From NCBI RefSeq assembly GCF_025457605.1, contig NZ_JAMZFY010000001.1:2108001-2172000 (forward strand): a stretch of 64,000 nucleotides of DNA, read 5' to 3'. Below the pieces are notes generated by a model that ran no database searches, was not told where the DNA came from, and saw only the letters and a list, made by a program, of their open reading frames with translations. Every line of letters starts with the position of its first letter. The stretch's first letter is position 1. The DNA comes from Haloarcula laminariae. Its GTDB lineage: Archaea > Halobacteriota > Halobacteria > Halobacteriales > Haloarculaceae. The translations under genes were made by a program, and so were the position numbers. This document shows, piece after piece, positions 22,479 to 31,514 of the stretch.

Positions 22479-25009
22479 CCGCTATCTGCCTCCTTGCCGG
22501 CCTTCGGGACGAACTGGCCGAACTCGGTCACGTCATCGTCCTCGTCGGCGGTGTCCCCTTCGAGCGCGTTGCCGTCCATCAGGGCGGAGACGATGTCCGG
22601 GTTGTCGCCGCTCTTGAACTTCGAGAACAGGGGGCCGGCGTTGTCGAGCACCTGCTTTGTCTCCTCGACCATCTCTGGCGGCGCCTCCGGCCGCGGGACC
22701 ATCTCCTCCTTTTCGGGGTCGATGTCGATTTTGACCGACTCCATCTCCCGGAGGTCCTCCAGGGACTTCTCCAGTTGGTTGTTGGCGATGAGCGTCAGGA
22801 TGGTGTCCGGGTCGTTGATGAAGGCCTGGATGGCCGCGGCGACCTCGGTGTAGGAGTTGATGCCCTGCTCGATGAGATACGCCAGGACCACTTTCCGCTT
22901 GAACAGCTCCTCGTCGAGTTTCTCCTGGGTCCACCCGCGGTCGAACTTGATGTCTTCGAGGGTGTTGGAGTTGCCCATCTGGATGTACTCGTCGGTCTCG
23001 GCGCGCCACTCGTAGACGTCCCGGACGTTTATCTCGTCGTTCTCGGCGGAGTACTCGTTTATCTCGGTCAGGGACTTGTTCCGGCGGACCTTGCTCCCGT
23101 CGACCCGGGTCTGGGTCTGGATGGAGACGAGGTCCAGCGCGGTAAAGAGCGTCTTCGAGACGTTGATGGGCTCGGTCGTGAACCGCTTGATGACCTCGCC
23201 GACCGAGTCGGCGTGGAAGGTAGTGTAGGTGGTGTGGCCGGTCGACATGACCTGGAACAGCGTCCGACCCTCCTCGCCGCGGATCTCACCCATGACGATG
23301 TAGTCGGGCCGCTGTCGGAGCGCGGCCTCCAGCAGGTCGAACTCGTCGACGTCGCCCTTGTCGTCCTCGCCGAAAGAGGGGCGAGTGACGCTCGCGACCC
23401 AGTTGCGCTGGGGGAGTTCGACCTCGCGGGTGTCCTCGATGGAGACGATTTTGGAGTTCGAAGGGATGAACAGCGAGACCGCGTTCAGGCTCGTGGTCTT
23501 CCCGGAAGCCGTCCCGCCGGCGAAGATGAGGCTCTTGTTGTTCTCGATACAGAGCCAGATGAACGCCATCTCGTCCAAGCTGAAGGTGTTCCAGTTGATG
23601 AGGTCGATAGGAGTGAACGGAACGTCCTTGAACTGGCGGATGGTGTAGTTGGTCCCGTGGTCCGAGACCTCCCGACCGAGCGTCAGCTGGGCACGCGACC
23701 CGTCGGGCAGCGTGGCGTCGATCTGTGGCTGGCGCTTGGAGATGCCCTTCCCGGAGCGCTGGGCGAGCTTGACCACGAAGTCGTCGAGGTCCGTCTCGCC
23801 GTGTTCGACGTTGGAGATAATCTGTTCGTAGTCGGTGTGGTAGACGAACACCCGACTGTTGTAGCCGTCACAGGAGATGTCCTCGACGTTGATGTCGTGT
23901 TTGATGGGGTCGATGAGCCCGTAGCCGATGAAGTCCCGTTTGAGCACGTACAGGAGCTTCTCGACCTGGTACTCGTTGAGCGTCGAGGGGTCGTCTTCGA
24001 GGATGGCGGGCTCGGGCCGGACCGAGAGCCCGTTGAGCTGGCCCGACGCCTCGGGGGCGGCCGTCTCGGCGTCGTTGAACAGCTCCTTGAGCCCGTCGAG
24101 GAGCCCGCCGGCGCTGCCCGCGCCCGCACTGACGGAGTCCTCGTAGAGGTCATAGCGCGCGAGGAGCTGTTCGGCCTCGCGCTGGATGACCTGCGCCCGG
24201 TCGGCGTTCGACCCCTTGACGATGACATCGTCCTCAGAGTACTTGATGGCGGTTTTGAGCTTCCCGGAGAGAAAGCCCTGGAGGTCCTCTTCGATGGGGT
24301 TGAGGTGGGGTTCGACGACGTAGTACTTCTTCTCGTTTTCCTTCCGCGACTGGAAGATGATGGTGCAGGCGTAGGGCTTGTTGACCCAGTACCGTTCCAG
24401 CTCCTTGAAGTGTGATTTCTTCGAGAGCGGCACCGCCTTCTCCAGGTCGTATCGGTTGACGACCGTGGTGTGGCCATCGCGGGTGGAGAAGAACTCGTCC
24501 TCGTCGAGCTCCGGGTTCACGTCGACGGTGCGTTCGTCGACCAGTTCGTTCAGCTCCGAGGCGAAATCCTCGGCCCGGGAGAGGCGGTTCTCCGTCCGTT
24601 CGGGCTCGAAGCCGAGATGCGACGCGGCGTCGAACGGGACGACGTTACCCTCGCCGTCGGTGGGCTGGTCGCCGTTGTTCCAGTCCTTGGCGCCGCTCTC
24701 GTAGTAGTACTCCTGTTTGAAGTGTTCCCAGGTGTACTCCCCCTTGACCACAGGGGTCGTCTCCGGGTCGATGTACTCGGCAAACGGTTGGTTGACGCCC
24801 TTCGCGACGCCGGCCGCGTCCCCGAGCCTATCAGTGATGGTCGTCGGCTCGAACCCGAGGTATTCGGCCCGGTCGAACGGCCCGCCGTCGTGTAGCTCGC
24901 GGCGAAGGTCCTCCCACGTGTACGCCCCCACCGTGGCGGTTCGGTCGGGCGATGTGACCCCGTCATCGACCCCGTCCGACCCTGACTCGTTTGTTTCTTC
25001 GATTGCCAT
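22475..25009 (-). CDS. Type II/IV secretion ATPase (GspE/PilB family)
   Basis: 844 aa cytoplasmic motor for pilin assembly. The Walker A motif is GGTASGKTTSLN (about residues 497-508), with VSIEDTREVELPQR (Asp box), YIVMGEIRGEEGRTLFQ (Walker B region) and TGHTTYTTFHADS (His box) following. The N-terminal third is a haloarchaeal extension that contains two related segments, YTWEDLRREL...YLGFEP and YTWEHFKQEY...HLGFEP, followed by an acidic linker. The last ~60 residues are acidic and probably disordered. It is the first gene of the seven-gene operon with the platform protein and pilin set B. Confidence 0.93.
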   Translation of the reverse strand: MAIEETNESGSDGVDDGVTSPDRTATVGAYTWEDLRRELHDGGPFDRAEYLGFEPTTITDRLGDAAGVAKGVNQPFAEYIDPETTPVVKGEYTWEHFKQEYYYESGAKDWNNGDQPTDGEGNVVPFDAASHLGFEPERTENRLSRAEDFASELNELVDERTVDVNPELDEDEFFSTRDGHTTVVNRYDLEKAVPLSKKSHFKELERYWVNKPYACTIIFQSRKENEKKYYVVEPHLNPIEEDLQGFLSGKLKTAIKYSEDDVIVKGSNADRAQVIQREAEQLLARYDLYEDSVSAGAGSAGGLLDGLKELFNDAETAAPEASGQLNGLSVRPEPAILEDDPSTLNEYQVEKLLYVLKRDFIGYGLIDPIKHDINVEDISCDGYNSRVFVYHTDYEQIISNVEHGETDLDDFVVKLAQRSGKGISKRQPQIDATLPDGSRAQLTLGREVSDHGTNYTIRQFKDVPFTPIDLINWNTFSLDEMAFIWLCIENNKSLIFAGGTASGKTTSLNAVSLFIPSNSKIVSIEDTREVELPQRNWVASVTRPSFGEDDKGDVDEFDLLEAALRQRPDYIVMGEIRGEEGRTLFQVMSTGHTTYTTFHADSVGEVIKRFTTEPINVSKTLFTALDLVSIQTQTRVDGSKVRRNKSLTEINEYSAENDEINVRDVYEWRAETDEYIQMGNSNTLEDIKFDRGWTQEKLDEELFKRKVVLAYLIEQGINSYTEVAAAIQAFINDPDTILTLIANNQLEKSLEDLREMESVKIDIDPEKEEMVPRPEAPPEMVEETKQVLDNAGPLFSKFKSGDNPDIVSALMDGNALEGDTADEDDDVTEFGQFVPKAGKEADSG

Positions 25010-25207
25010 TGTTGGTTAGTTCACTCCATGTGTGAAAAGTCCGGACACCCGTTCGGCGTGGTCGAACACACCGGGCAGTACGGAGTCGCGAGACACAATA
25101 TACCCGGATATCTACAGCTATCTTACTTAACCTTTCGCCACATATGTCACAGATGATAGCTCGCTACCTGCGAGTTGTACCGCGGTAGCTGTGGCCTGGT
25201 TGCCAGT

Positions 25208-26353
25208 CTACGCGATGAACGATTCGAGACGGTTCATCGCGGTCTTGAGGTCGTCGAGCCCGGTGGCATAGGAGATACGGAGATGGCCGTCGCCGCCCTC
25301 GCCGAACGCCGACCCCGGGACGACGGCGACTTTCTCTTCCTGCAGGAGCGACTCGGCGAACTCGCCGGCGTCGTCCCAGGGGCACTCCGGGAACGCGTAG
25401 AACGCGCCGGCGGCGGGGAAACAGTCCAGGCCCATCTCGTCGAACCGCGAGAGGACGTAGTTCCGCCGACGGTCGTACTGGGCGGTCATCTCGTCGACCT
25501 CGTCGAGGCAGCTGTCCAGTGCCTCGATAGCGGCGTGCTGGGCCGTCGTCGGCGCCGAAAGCATCGTGTACTGGTGGATGCGGTTCATCGCCGTGATGGC
25601 TTCCTCGGGCCCCATCGCGTAGCCGAGCCGGAAGCCCGTCATCGCGAAGGCCTTCGAGAAGCCGTTGAACACGACGGTCCGCTCGCGCATCCCCGGCAGC
25701 GACGCGATGGAGGTGTGGTCGTGTTCGTAGGTGAGGTCGGCGTATATCTCGTCGGCGAAGACCGCGAGGTCGTGCTCCCGGCAGAACGCCGCGACCTCCC
25801 GGAGTTCGTCGCCGGTCATCGTCGCGCCGGTGGGGTTGTTCGGGTAACAGTACACCAGCGCGTCCGCCTCGGCCGCACCGGACTGTTCGAGCACCTCGCG
25901 GGTGAGTTTGAACTCGTCCTCGACGCGGGTCTGCATGTCGAGCACGTCGACGCCGGCGAAGGTCGCCCCGGGAACGTAGGAGACGTAACAGGGCTGGGCC
26001 ACGGCCAGCGTGTCGCCGGGGTTCAACAGCGCGCGGAAGGCCAGGTCGAGCCCCTCGCTCGCGCCGGCGGTGACGACCATCTCCTCGTCGGGGTCGTAGT
26101 CGAGGCCGTGCTGGGCCGACTCGAAGCGGGCGATGCGCTCGCGCAGCTTCCGCTTGCCCTTGTTGGCCGTGTAGGAGGTCTGGCCCCGTTCCAGCGAGGT
26201 GATGGCGGCCTCGCGGGCCGCCCACGGCGCGGAGAAGTCCGGCTCCCCGACGCCCAGCGAGATGATGTCGTCCATCTCCTCGGCCAGCTCGAAGAACCGC
26301 CGGATACCCGACGGCGGGACGGCGTCGACCCGGTCGGCTGGCTCCAGTGTCAT
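25208..26353 (-). CDS. PLP-dependent aminotransferase (class I/II)
   Basis: 381 aa fold-type I aminotransferase, probably acting on aspartate or aromatic/branched amino acids; the substrate is not readable from the sequence. Seen are SLGVGEPDFSAPW near the start, GASEGLDLAFRALLNPGD, YPNNPTGATM, the Asp-containing FADEIYADLTYE, and the PLP lysine in NGFSKAFAMTGFRLGY (Lys ~232). The C-terminal HLRISYATG holds the substrate-binding Arg. The ATG at 26353 overlaps the end of the Lrp-type gene; the much longer open frame upstream is a shadow of that gene. The pairing suggests regulation by the adjacent Lrp protein. Confidence 0.93.
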   Translation of the reverse strand: MTLEPADRVDAVPPSGIRRFFELAEEMDDIISLGVGEPDFSAPWAAREAAITSLERGQTSYTANKGKRKLRERIARFESAQHGLDYDPDEEMVVTAGASEGLDLAFRALLNPGDTLAVAQPCYVSYVPGATFAGVDVLDMQTRVEDEFKLTREVLEQSGAAEADALVYCYPNNPTGATMTGDELREVAAFCREHDLAVFADEIYADLTYEHDHTSIASLPGMRERTVVFNGFSKAFAMTGFRLGYAMGPEEAITAMNRIHQYTMLSAPTTAQHAAIEALDSCLDEVDEMTAQYDRRRNYVLSRFDEMGLDCFPAAGAFYAFPECPWDDAGEFAESLLQEEKVAVVPGSAFGEGGDGHLRISYATGLDDLKTAMNRLESFIA

Positions 26354-26844
26354 GGCGAGACCGACAGCCTGTCGTCGTCGTCGCGGTCGTCGAAGCTCAT
26401 CCCCTGTTCCTTGTAGGACTCCATGATGTAGTGGGTCACCGTCTGCGTGATTTCGGGGATGGGCGCTATCTTGTCGCTGATGAAGTGGGACACTTCCCGC
26501 ATCGAGTCGCCCTCGACGGTCAGGTCGAAGTCGTAGTCGCCGCTGACCAGCCGCAGCGAGGTGACCTCCGGGAACTTGGCGATACGGTCGGCGATGTCCC
26601 CGTAGTTGGTCTCGCGGTCCAGCGCCACGTTGAGTTCGACGGTCGCCCGGACCCGTTCCCCGTCGGTCTCCAGGGCGTCCCAGTTGACGACGGCCTGATA
26701 GCCCGTGATGACGCCGGCGTCCTCGAACTGCGTGACGATGTTCTCGACCTCGTCCTCGGTGAACTCGGTCATATGCGCCAGGTCCTCGGTCGTGTACCGG
26801 GCGTTCTCCTCCAGCAGGTCCAGAATCTCCCGTGGGCTGCTCAT
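26350..26844 (-). CDS. Lrp/AsnC-family transcriptional regulator
   Basis: 164 aa. A winged-helix part (REILDLLEENARYTTEDLAH, EVENIVTQFEDAGVITGYQA) is followed by a RAM ligand-binding domain (RVRATVELNVALDRETNYGD, EVTSLRLVSGDYDFDLTVEG). The C-terminus is an acidic tail. The ATG at 26844 is chosen because it starts the HTH directly; the open frame reaches further upstream without family residues. The stop overlaps the aminotransferase start (ATGA), so the two form an operon. I recall such a pair in haloarchaea as LrpA1 with an aspB-type gene. Confidence 0.88.
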   Translation of the reverse strand: MSSPREILDLLEENARYTTEDLAHMTEFTEDEVENIVTQFEDAGVITGYQAVVNWDALETDGERVRATVELNVALDRETNYGDIADRIAKFPEVTSLRLVSGDYDFDLTVEGDSMREVSHFISDKIAPIPEITQTVTHYIMESYKEQGMSFDDRDDDDRLSVSP

Positions 26845-26959
26845 ACAGAGGGGCGGGCACTCACTATCAAAAGCCTTGCTCAACAGTGGGAGCGTCTGAC
26901 AGTGTGAGCGAGCGATATCACACCGAGATTTAATTGGGAGCGGGCCGTCGGATGCGGTA

Positions 26960-27280
26960 ATGTTCGACGACGCGAACGACGACCCCGAAACCGGCTGGGG
27001 CCACGTCGCCACGCACGACGACGCGCCGGCCGTCATCGACACCCTCCTGCGGCTGGACCCGGAGGCCGCCTACACGAAGACAGAACTCAGCGACGAAGCC
27101 GGTGTCGCCCTGAAATCGCTGTATCTGGACGGGACCCTTGACCACCTCGTCGAGATGGGGTTTCTGGAGAAGGAAGCCGACGAGGGCGAGGAGGCGCTGT
27201 TCAGCGTCGCCGCCGACACCGCCGTCTTCGAGGCCGCCGTCGCCTTCGACGACGCCGTCGCCACCCGATTGAACGAGTAG
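26960..27280 (+). CDS. Small winged-helix protein, possible transcriptional regulator
   Basis: 106 aa acidic protein, divergent from the Lrp gene. The block VIDTLLRLDPEAAYTKTELSDEAGV followed by LDHLVEMGFLEKEAD reads as helix-turn-helix plus wing, and the final helix (EAAVAFDDAVATRLNE) may serve in dimerisation. The family is not recognised beyond that. A TATA-like element (gatttaattgg) sits about 28 bp upstream of the ATG. Confidence 0.7.
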   Translation: MFDDANDDPETGWGHVATHDDAPAVIDTLLRLDPEAAYTKTELSDEAGVALKSLYLDGTLDHLVEMGFLEKEADEGEEALFSVAADTAVFEAAVAFDDAVATRLNE

Positions 27281-27346
27281 CCGGCCGACGACGCTGGCGG
27301 GCGAATCCGACCGTTCTTTGTCGAGGGCGCCGAAGGACCGACAACA

Positions 27347-28603
27347 GTGGCTTCGCAGTCAAGGCTCGTCGTCGGGCTCGTCGGGGGCTCCCACCTGGTC
27401 AACCACGCCTACTTCATGCTTCTCCCGCCGGTTTTCGGCCCGCTGCGGGCCGACCTGGGACTGACCGACGCACAGCTCGGCGTCGCGCTGGGGGCTGTCG
27501 GCGTCGTCGTGACCGCGCTCCAGTTGCCCTTCGGCTCGCTGTCCGATTCACGGGGACGGACACCGGTTCTGGCGATATCGCTCGCCTTCGGCGCGCTGGG
27601 GGCGCTCCTGACGGCGACCGCACAGAGCTACGCCTGGCTGCTGGCGGCGAGTGTCGTCACCGGCGTCGGCATCGCCGGGCACCACCCGGCACACTACCCG
27701 CTCATCGGCGCCGCGACGACGCCCGACACCCGCGGACGGGCCTACAGCGTCCACGGATTCACCGGCGCGCTGGGCTTTGCGGTGCCGCCGGCCGTCGTCG
27801 CCGCCGCCGCGACCCTGGGGCTGGACTGGCGGCTGGCCATCGGCGCCATCGCCGTCGTCGGCGCGGTCTACGGCGGGGCCTGCCTGCTCGCGTTCGACCG
27901 GTACGTAGCCCGGGACATCACCCATCCGGCGAGCGACGCGGACCGCGCCGGCCGGTCGCCCGGACGCGGCCGCTCGCTCCTCGACCGCGCCCGTCGGGAG
28001 CTCCGGAGCGTGGTCGCCTCGCCGCCCATCGTCGCGCTCACCGTCCTGTGGTTCCTCACGTCGGCGGCGGGGTGGGGTATCAAGCAGTACACGGCGACGC
28101 TGCTCTCGACGGGCTACGGGTTCCCCGACGCCACCGCGAACGTCGCCGTCTCGGCGATGCTGACAGTCGGCGCCGTCGTCATATTCGGCGGCGGCTACCT
28201 GACCGACCGCTACGCCGCGGGGCCGGTGCTGGTCGGCGGGTACGCCGCGCTGGTCGCCGTCGCCGGGCTCCTCTCGCTGGGGACGGTGCCGGTGGTCGGC
28301 GCCGTGGCGCTGGTGCTCGTCCTCTCTGCGACCGTCGACGGGAGCCGCCCGGCGAGAGCCGCGCTGGCCGACGCCCTCTCGACGGACGACGCGGCGGGCA
28401 AGAACTTCGGCCTGCTCACCATCGGTATCTCCGGGGGCGCCGCGGTCGCGCCGCCGGTGCTCTCGACGCTCGTGGCTCGCTTCGGCGTCACCGCGGCGTT
28501 CCAGGCTATCGCGGCCCTGGGCGTCGTCGCCATCGCCCTGACCGGCGTAGTGCTGTCGGCGAGCGGGACGGCGCTGGTGGGTCGGATACAGCCCGGCGAC
28601 TGA
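27347..28603 (+). CDS. MFS transporter
   Basis: 418 aa, GTG start, with about twelve hydrophobic segments in two halves. LPFGSLSDSRGRTPVL is the loop 2-3 signature (G-x3-D-x2-G-R) of the major facilitator superfamily, and GGGYLTDRYAAGPVL is the counterpart in the second half. GVGIAGHHPAHYPLIGAA in TM4-5 resembles the nitrate/sugar branch only loosely, so the substrate is unknown. It stands alone between a wHTH gene and a redoxin gene on the same strand. A short cytoplasmic loop near residues 190-215 is Arg-rich. Confidence 0.88.
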   Translation: MASQSRLVVGLVGGSHLVNHAYFMLLPPVFGPLRADLGLTDAQLGVALGAVGVVVTALQLPFGSLSDSRGRTPVLAISLAFGALGALLTATAQSYAWLLAASVVTGVGIAGHHPAHYPLIGAATTPDTRGRAYSVHGFTGALGFAVPPAVVAAAATLGLDWRLAIGAIAVVGAVYGGACLLAFDRYVARDITHPASDADRAGRSPGRGRSLLDRARRELRSVVASPPIVALTVLWFLTSAAGWGIKQYTATLLSTGYGFPDATANVAVSAMLTVGAVVIFGGGYLTDRYAAGPVLVGGYAALVAVAGLLSLGTVPVVGAVALVLVLSATVDGSRPARAALADALSTDDAAGKNFGLLTIGISGGAAVAPPVLSTLVARFGVTAAFQAIAALGVVAIALTGVVLSASGTALVGRIQPGD

Positions 28604-28734
28604 GACGGAGTCGTGTGGTAGCCGCCGACGGTGAGGTCGGCGATATCCGGAGAGAATCTGCACTAACCCGTACGCGGGCGTCCACCGGCGGAAGCCGCGA
28701 ATTTTTACGGGAGTGCGGCGTACGCCGGTGTACC

Positions 28735-29325
28735 ATGGTTTCGATTGACTCAGACTCCGACGTGCTCCAGCGCGGTGACGGCGCACCGGCCTTCGAACTG
28801 GCGGGCGCCGACGGCGAGATGTACCGGCTGGCGGACTTCGACGAGTACGAGGCGCTGCTGGTCGTCTTCACGTGTAATCACTGCCCGTACGCGAAGGCCA
28901 AGATACCGGAGCTGAACCGCCTCGCCGAGGAGTACGACGACCTCGCCGTCGTGGGAATCAACGCGAACGACTCCTCGGAGTACCCCGACGATTCCTTCGA
29001 GCGAATGCAGGAGGTCGTGGCCGACGGCACCGTCGGGTACGACGCCTACCTCCACGACGCCGACCAGTCGGTCGCGGCGGCCTACGGCGCCCGCTGTACG
29101 CCCGACCCGTTCCTCTTTGCGGCCGACGAAGGCGACTTCCGACTCGCCTACCACGGCCGTCTGGACGACGCACCCAACCCCGACGACGAACCGAGCGAGC
29201 GGGAGATGGCCGCCCACGTCGAGACGCTGCTCGCCGGCGAGGAGATAACCGCCGCAGAGAAGCCCTCTCGCGGCTGTTCAATCAAGTGGATGGACGGGAA
29301 CGAACCCGAATACTGGGACCACTGA
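28735..29325 (+). CDS. Thioredoxin-like (redoxin/AhpC-TSA type) protein
   Basis: 196 aa. GDGAPAFELAGADGEMYRLA begins a peroxiredoxin-like fold; VFTCNHCPYAKAKIPELNRL holds a C-x2-C motif (CNHC) used in thiol-disulfide exchange. The later CTPDPFLF region has cis-Pro-like TPD. The C-terminal GCSIKWMDGNEPEYW is a conserved end of this family. The ATG at 28735 is well supported; the longer open frame to the left is a shadow of the transporter gene. No redox partner is adjacent. Confidence 0.88.
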   Translation: MVSIDSDSDVLQRGDGAPAFELAGADGEMYRLADFDEYEALLVVFTCNHCPYAKAKIPELNRLAEEYDDLAVVGINANDSSEYPDDSFERMQEVVADGTVGYDAYLHDADQSVAAAYGARCTPDPFLFAADEGDFRLAYHGRLDDAPNPDDEPSEREMAAHVETLLAGEEITAAEKPSRGCSIKWMDGNEPEYWDH

Positions 29326-29434
29326 GACGGCCGAGAAATCTCCCCTTTCTGAACAGTGTTCTCATCGGAAACAACCACCGCTGTAATTTGCCGGGCAGGT
29401 TTATGTATCAGCGCGTCGTCTATAACTATGGACT

Positions 29435-30433
29435 ATGAAGAAGCTCATCAACGACCCGGACGACGTGGTCGACGAGATGCTCGACGGAATGGTCGCCGCC
29501 TACCCGGACCAGGTTCGTCGGCTTTCTGATACGAACGTGCTGGTACGGGACGACGCCCCGGTAGACGGGAAGGTCGGCATCGTCAGCGGCGGTGGGAGCG
29601 GCCACGAGCCGACCCACGCCGGCTACCTCGGCGAAGGGATGCTCGACGGTGCGGCCGCCGGGGAGGTCTTCTCCTCGCCGACCGCCGACGAGTTCGAGGC
29701 GCTCCTGGAGGCCGCCGACAGCGGCGAGGGCGTGCTGGCGGTCATCAAGAACTACGAGGGCGACGTGATGAACTTCGAGACCGCCGGCGAGATGGTCGAG
29801 ATGGAGGGCACCGACGTCGCCACGGTCGTCGTCGACGACGACGTGGCCGTCGAGGACTCGCTGTACACCTCCGGCCGCCGCGGCGTCTGTGGCACCATCC
29901 TGGTCCACAAGGCAGCCGGCGCGAAGGCCGCCGAGGGCGCGGACCTGGAGGAGGTCCAGCGCGTCGGCCAGAAGGTCATCGACAACGTCGGGACCATGGG
30001 GATGGCGCTGACCTCCTGTGTCACACCCGAGAAGGGCGAACCCACCTTCGACCTCCCCGAGGACGAAATCGAACTGGGCATCGGTATCCACGGCGAGCCC
30101 GGCGTGGAACGTACCGACGTGATGAGCGCCGACGAGATCACCGAGGAGCTCACCGAGTCGGTGCTGGAGGACCTCGACCTGGACGAGGGCCAGGAAGTGA
30201 TGACCATCGTCAACGGGATGGGCGGGACGCCGCTGATGGAGCTGTTCGTCGTCAACCGGAAGCTCCAGGAGATACTCGGCGACCACGGGCTGGAGACGTG
30301 GGACGCCTGGGTCGGCGACTACATGACCTCCCTGGACATGGACGGGTGCTCCATTACCGTCTGCGCCGTCGACGAAGAGCTGAAGGAACTGCTGGGTGCG
30401 CCGGCCGAGACCCCGGCGCTGACAGTGAAATGA
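29435..30433 (+). CDS. dhaK: Dihydroxyacetone kinase subunit DhaK
   Basis: 332 aa substrate-binding subunit. Visible are VSGGGSGHEPTHAGYLGEGM (substrate loop), VIKNYEGDVMNFETAGEM, and GIGIHGEPGVERTD, whose His (about residue 222) forms the hemiaminal bond with dihydroxyacetone. With DhaL and DhaM it converts dihydroxyacetone to its phosphate using a PTS phosphoryl chain. The gene overlaps dhaL by 4 bp (ATGA). A TATA-like stretch (ctataact region at 29420) lies close upstream. Confidence 0.97.
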   Translation: MKKLINDPDDVVDEMLDGMVAAYPDQVRRLSDTNVLVRDDAPVDGKVGIVSGGGSGHEPTHAGYLGEGMLDGAAAGEVFSSPTADEFEALLEAADSGEGVLAVIKNYEGDVMNFETAGEMVEMEGTDVATVVVDDDVAVEDSLYTSGRRGVCGTILVHKAAGAKAAEGADLEEVQRVGQKVIDNVGTMGMALTSCVTPEKGEPTFDLPEDEIELGIGIHGEPGVERTDVMSADEITEELTESVLEDLDLDEGQEVMTIVNGMGGTPLMELFVVNRKLQEILGDHGLETWDAWVGDYMTSLDMDGCSITVCAVDEELKELLGAPAETPALTVK

Positions 30434-31134
30434 GCGACGAGGGTGCGGCGGCCGTCGCCGCGGTGGGAGCGGTCGCAGAGCGCATCGAGGCCGAGCGGAG
30501 CCACCTGACCGACCTGGACTCGGCCATCGGCGACGCGGACCACGGCGGGAACATGGCCCGCGGGTGGGCCGCCGCCGCGGAGGCCGTCGAGGACCTCGAG
30601 GACCCGGAACCGGCCGCCGTCGTCAAGACGGCCGGCAAGACGCTGCTGTCCGAGGTCGGCGGCGCGTCGGGCCCGCTCTTTGGCGGGTCGCTGGTCTTTG
30701 CCAGCACCGAACTCGAAGAGGGTATCACCGCCGAAACGGCGGTGGCGTTCGCGGAGACCTATCTGGAGAAGGTCCAGGACCGCGGCGACGCCCGCGTGGG
30801 GGACAAGACCATGATCGACGCGCTGGTACCGGCGGTCCACACGTTCAAGAAGTCCGTCGAGGTCGACGACATGACGCCGGTCGAGGCCCTCGCGAAGGCC
30901 GTCGCCGCCGCCGAGCGCGGCGTCGACTTCACGGTCCCCATCCGGGCCTCGAAGGGTCGGGCCTCGTATCTGGGCTGGCGCTCGGTCGGCCACCAGGACC
31001 CCGGCGCCACGAGCACGCTGTACATCATGGAGGAGCTGCTGGACGTGGCGACCGACAACGTAGACGCTCCCGACGAGCTGCCAGACCACGCCGAGTCGCC
31101 CACGATTCCGGACGGCGAGGTGACCGAGGACTGA
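30430..31134 (+). CDS. dhaL: Dihydroxyacetone kinase subunit DhaL
   Basis: 234 aa ADP-binding subunit. LDSAIGDADHGGNMARGW carries the Asp residues that hold Mg-ADP, and LLSEVGGASGPLFGGSL and DKTMIDALVPAVH complete the family pattern. RASYLGWRSVGHQDPGA is the end-domain signature. The tightly bound ADP acts as cofactor and is phosphorylated by DhaM. The ATG overlaps dhaK and the stop overlaps dhaM (TGATG), so the three form one operon. Confidence 0.96.
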   Translation: MSDEGAAAVAAVGAVAERIEAERSHLTDLDSAIGDADHGGNMARGWAAAAEAVEDLEDPEPAAVVKTAGKTLLSEVGGASGPLFGGSLVFASTELEEGITAETAVAFAETYLEKVQDRGDARVGDKTMIDALVPAVHTFKKSVEVDDMTPVEALAKAVAAAERGVDFTVPIRASKGRASYLGWRSVGHQDPGATSTLYIMEELLDVATDNVDAPDELPDHAESPTIPDGEVTED

Positions 31135-31514
31135 TGGTCGGGCTCGTCGTCGTCTCCCACAGCCAGACGGCCGCCGACGGCATCGCCGAGGTCGCCGGTG
31201 AGATGGGCGGTGAGACGCGTATCGAACCGGTCGGCGGGGACGGACAGGGCGGTTTCGGTACCGTCGCCGGCGACATCGAAGCGGCCATCCACGACGCGGA
31301 CGACGGGGACGGCGTCGTCGTCCTCGTCGACCTCGGGAGCGCCGTGATGAACGCCGAGATAGCCATCGAGATGAGCGACGCCGAGGCCGTCATCGCGGAC
31401 GCGCCGGTCCTCGAAGGGACGGTCAACGCCGCCGTCACGGCGACCGGTTCGAAGGCCACCGTCGAGTCGGTCCGCGAGCAGGCCGAAGCGGCCCGCGGCG
31501 TCGAGAAGCTGTAG
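31134..31514 (+). CDS. dhaM: PTS-dependent dihydroxyacetone kinase phosphotransferase subunit DhaM
   Basis: 126 aa EIIA-type (mannose family) domain. GLVVVSHSQTAADGI holds the phosphorylated His (His9), and VVVLVDLGSAVMNAEIAIEM is the second family motif. Only the EIIA domain is present, not the HPr and EI parts fused in E. coli DhaM, so it needs separate HPr and EI. HPr is encoded immediately downstream on the other strand, meeting end to end. Enzyme I is not in the window. Confidence 0.95.
   Translation: MVGLVVVSHSQTAADGIAEVAGEMGGETRIEPVGGDGQGGFGTVAGDIEAAIHDADDGDGVVVLVDLGSAVMNAEIAIEMSDAEAVIADAPVLEGTVNAAVTATGSKATVESVREQAEAARGVEKL

Noticed and set aside
20895-22853. 652-codon forward frame opposite the platform and ATPase genes
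   Set aside because: It covers the boundary of two well-identified genes on the other strand and has no domain.
26354-26860. N-terminal extension of the aminotransferase frame
   Set aside because: The residues are Arg/Pro-rich shadow of the Lrp-type gene, and the ATG at 26353 starts the family sequence.
28048-28734. Frameshift fusing the transporter and thioredoxin-like genes
   Set aside because: The forward frame through 28048-29325 is only a shadow of the transporter gene up to its stop at 28603; the two genes have clean separate ends and starts.
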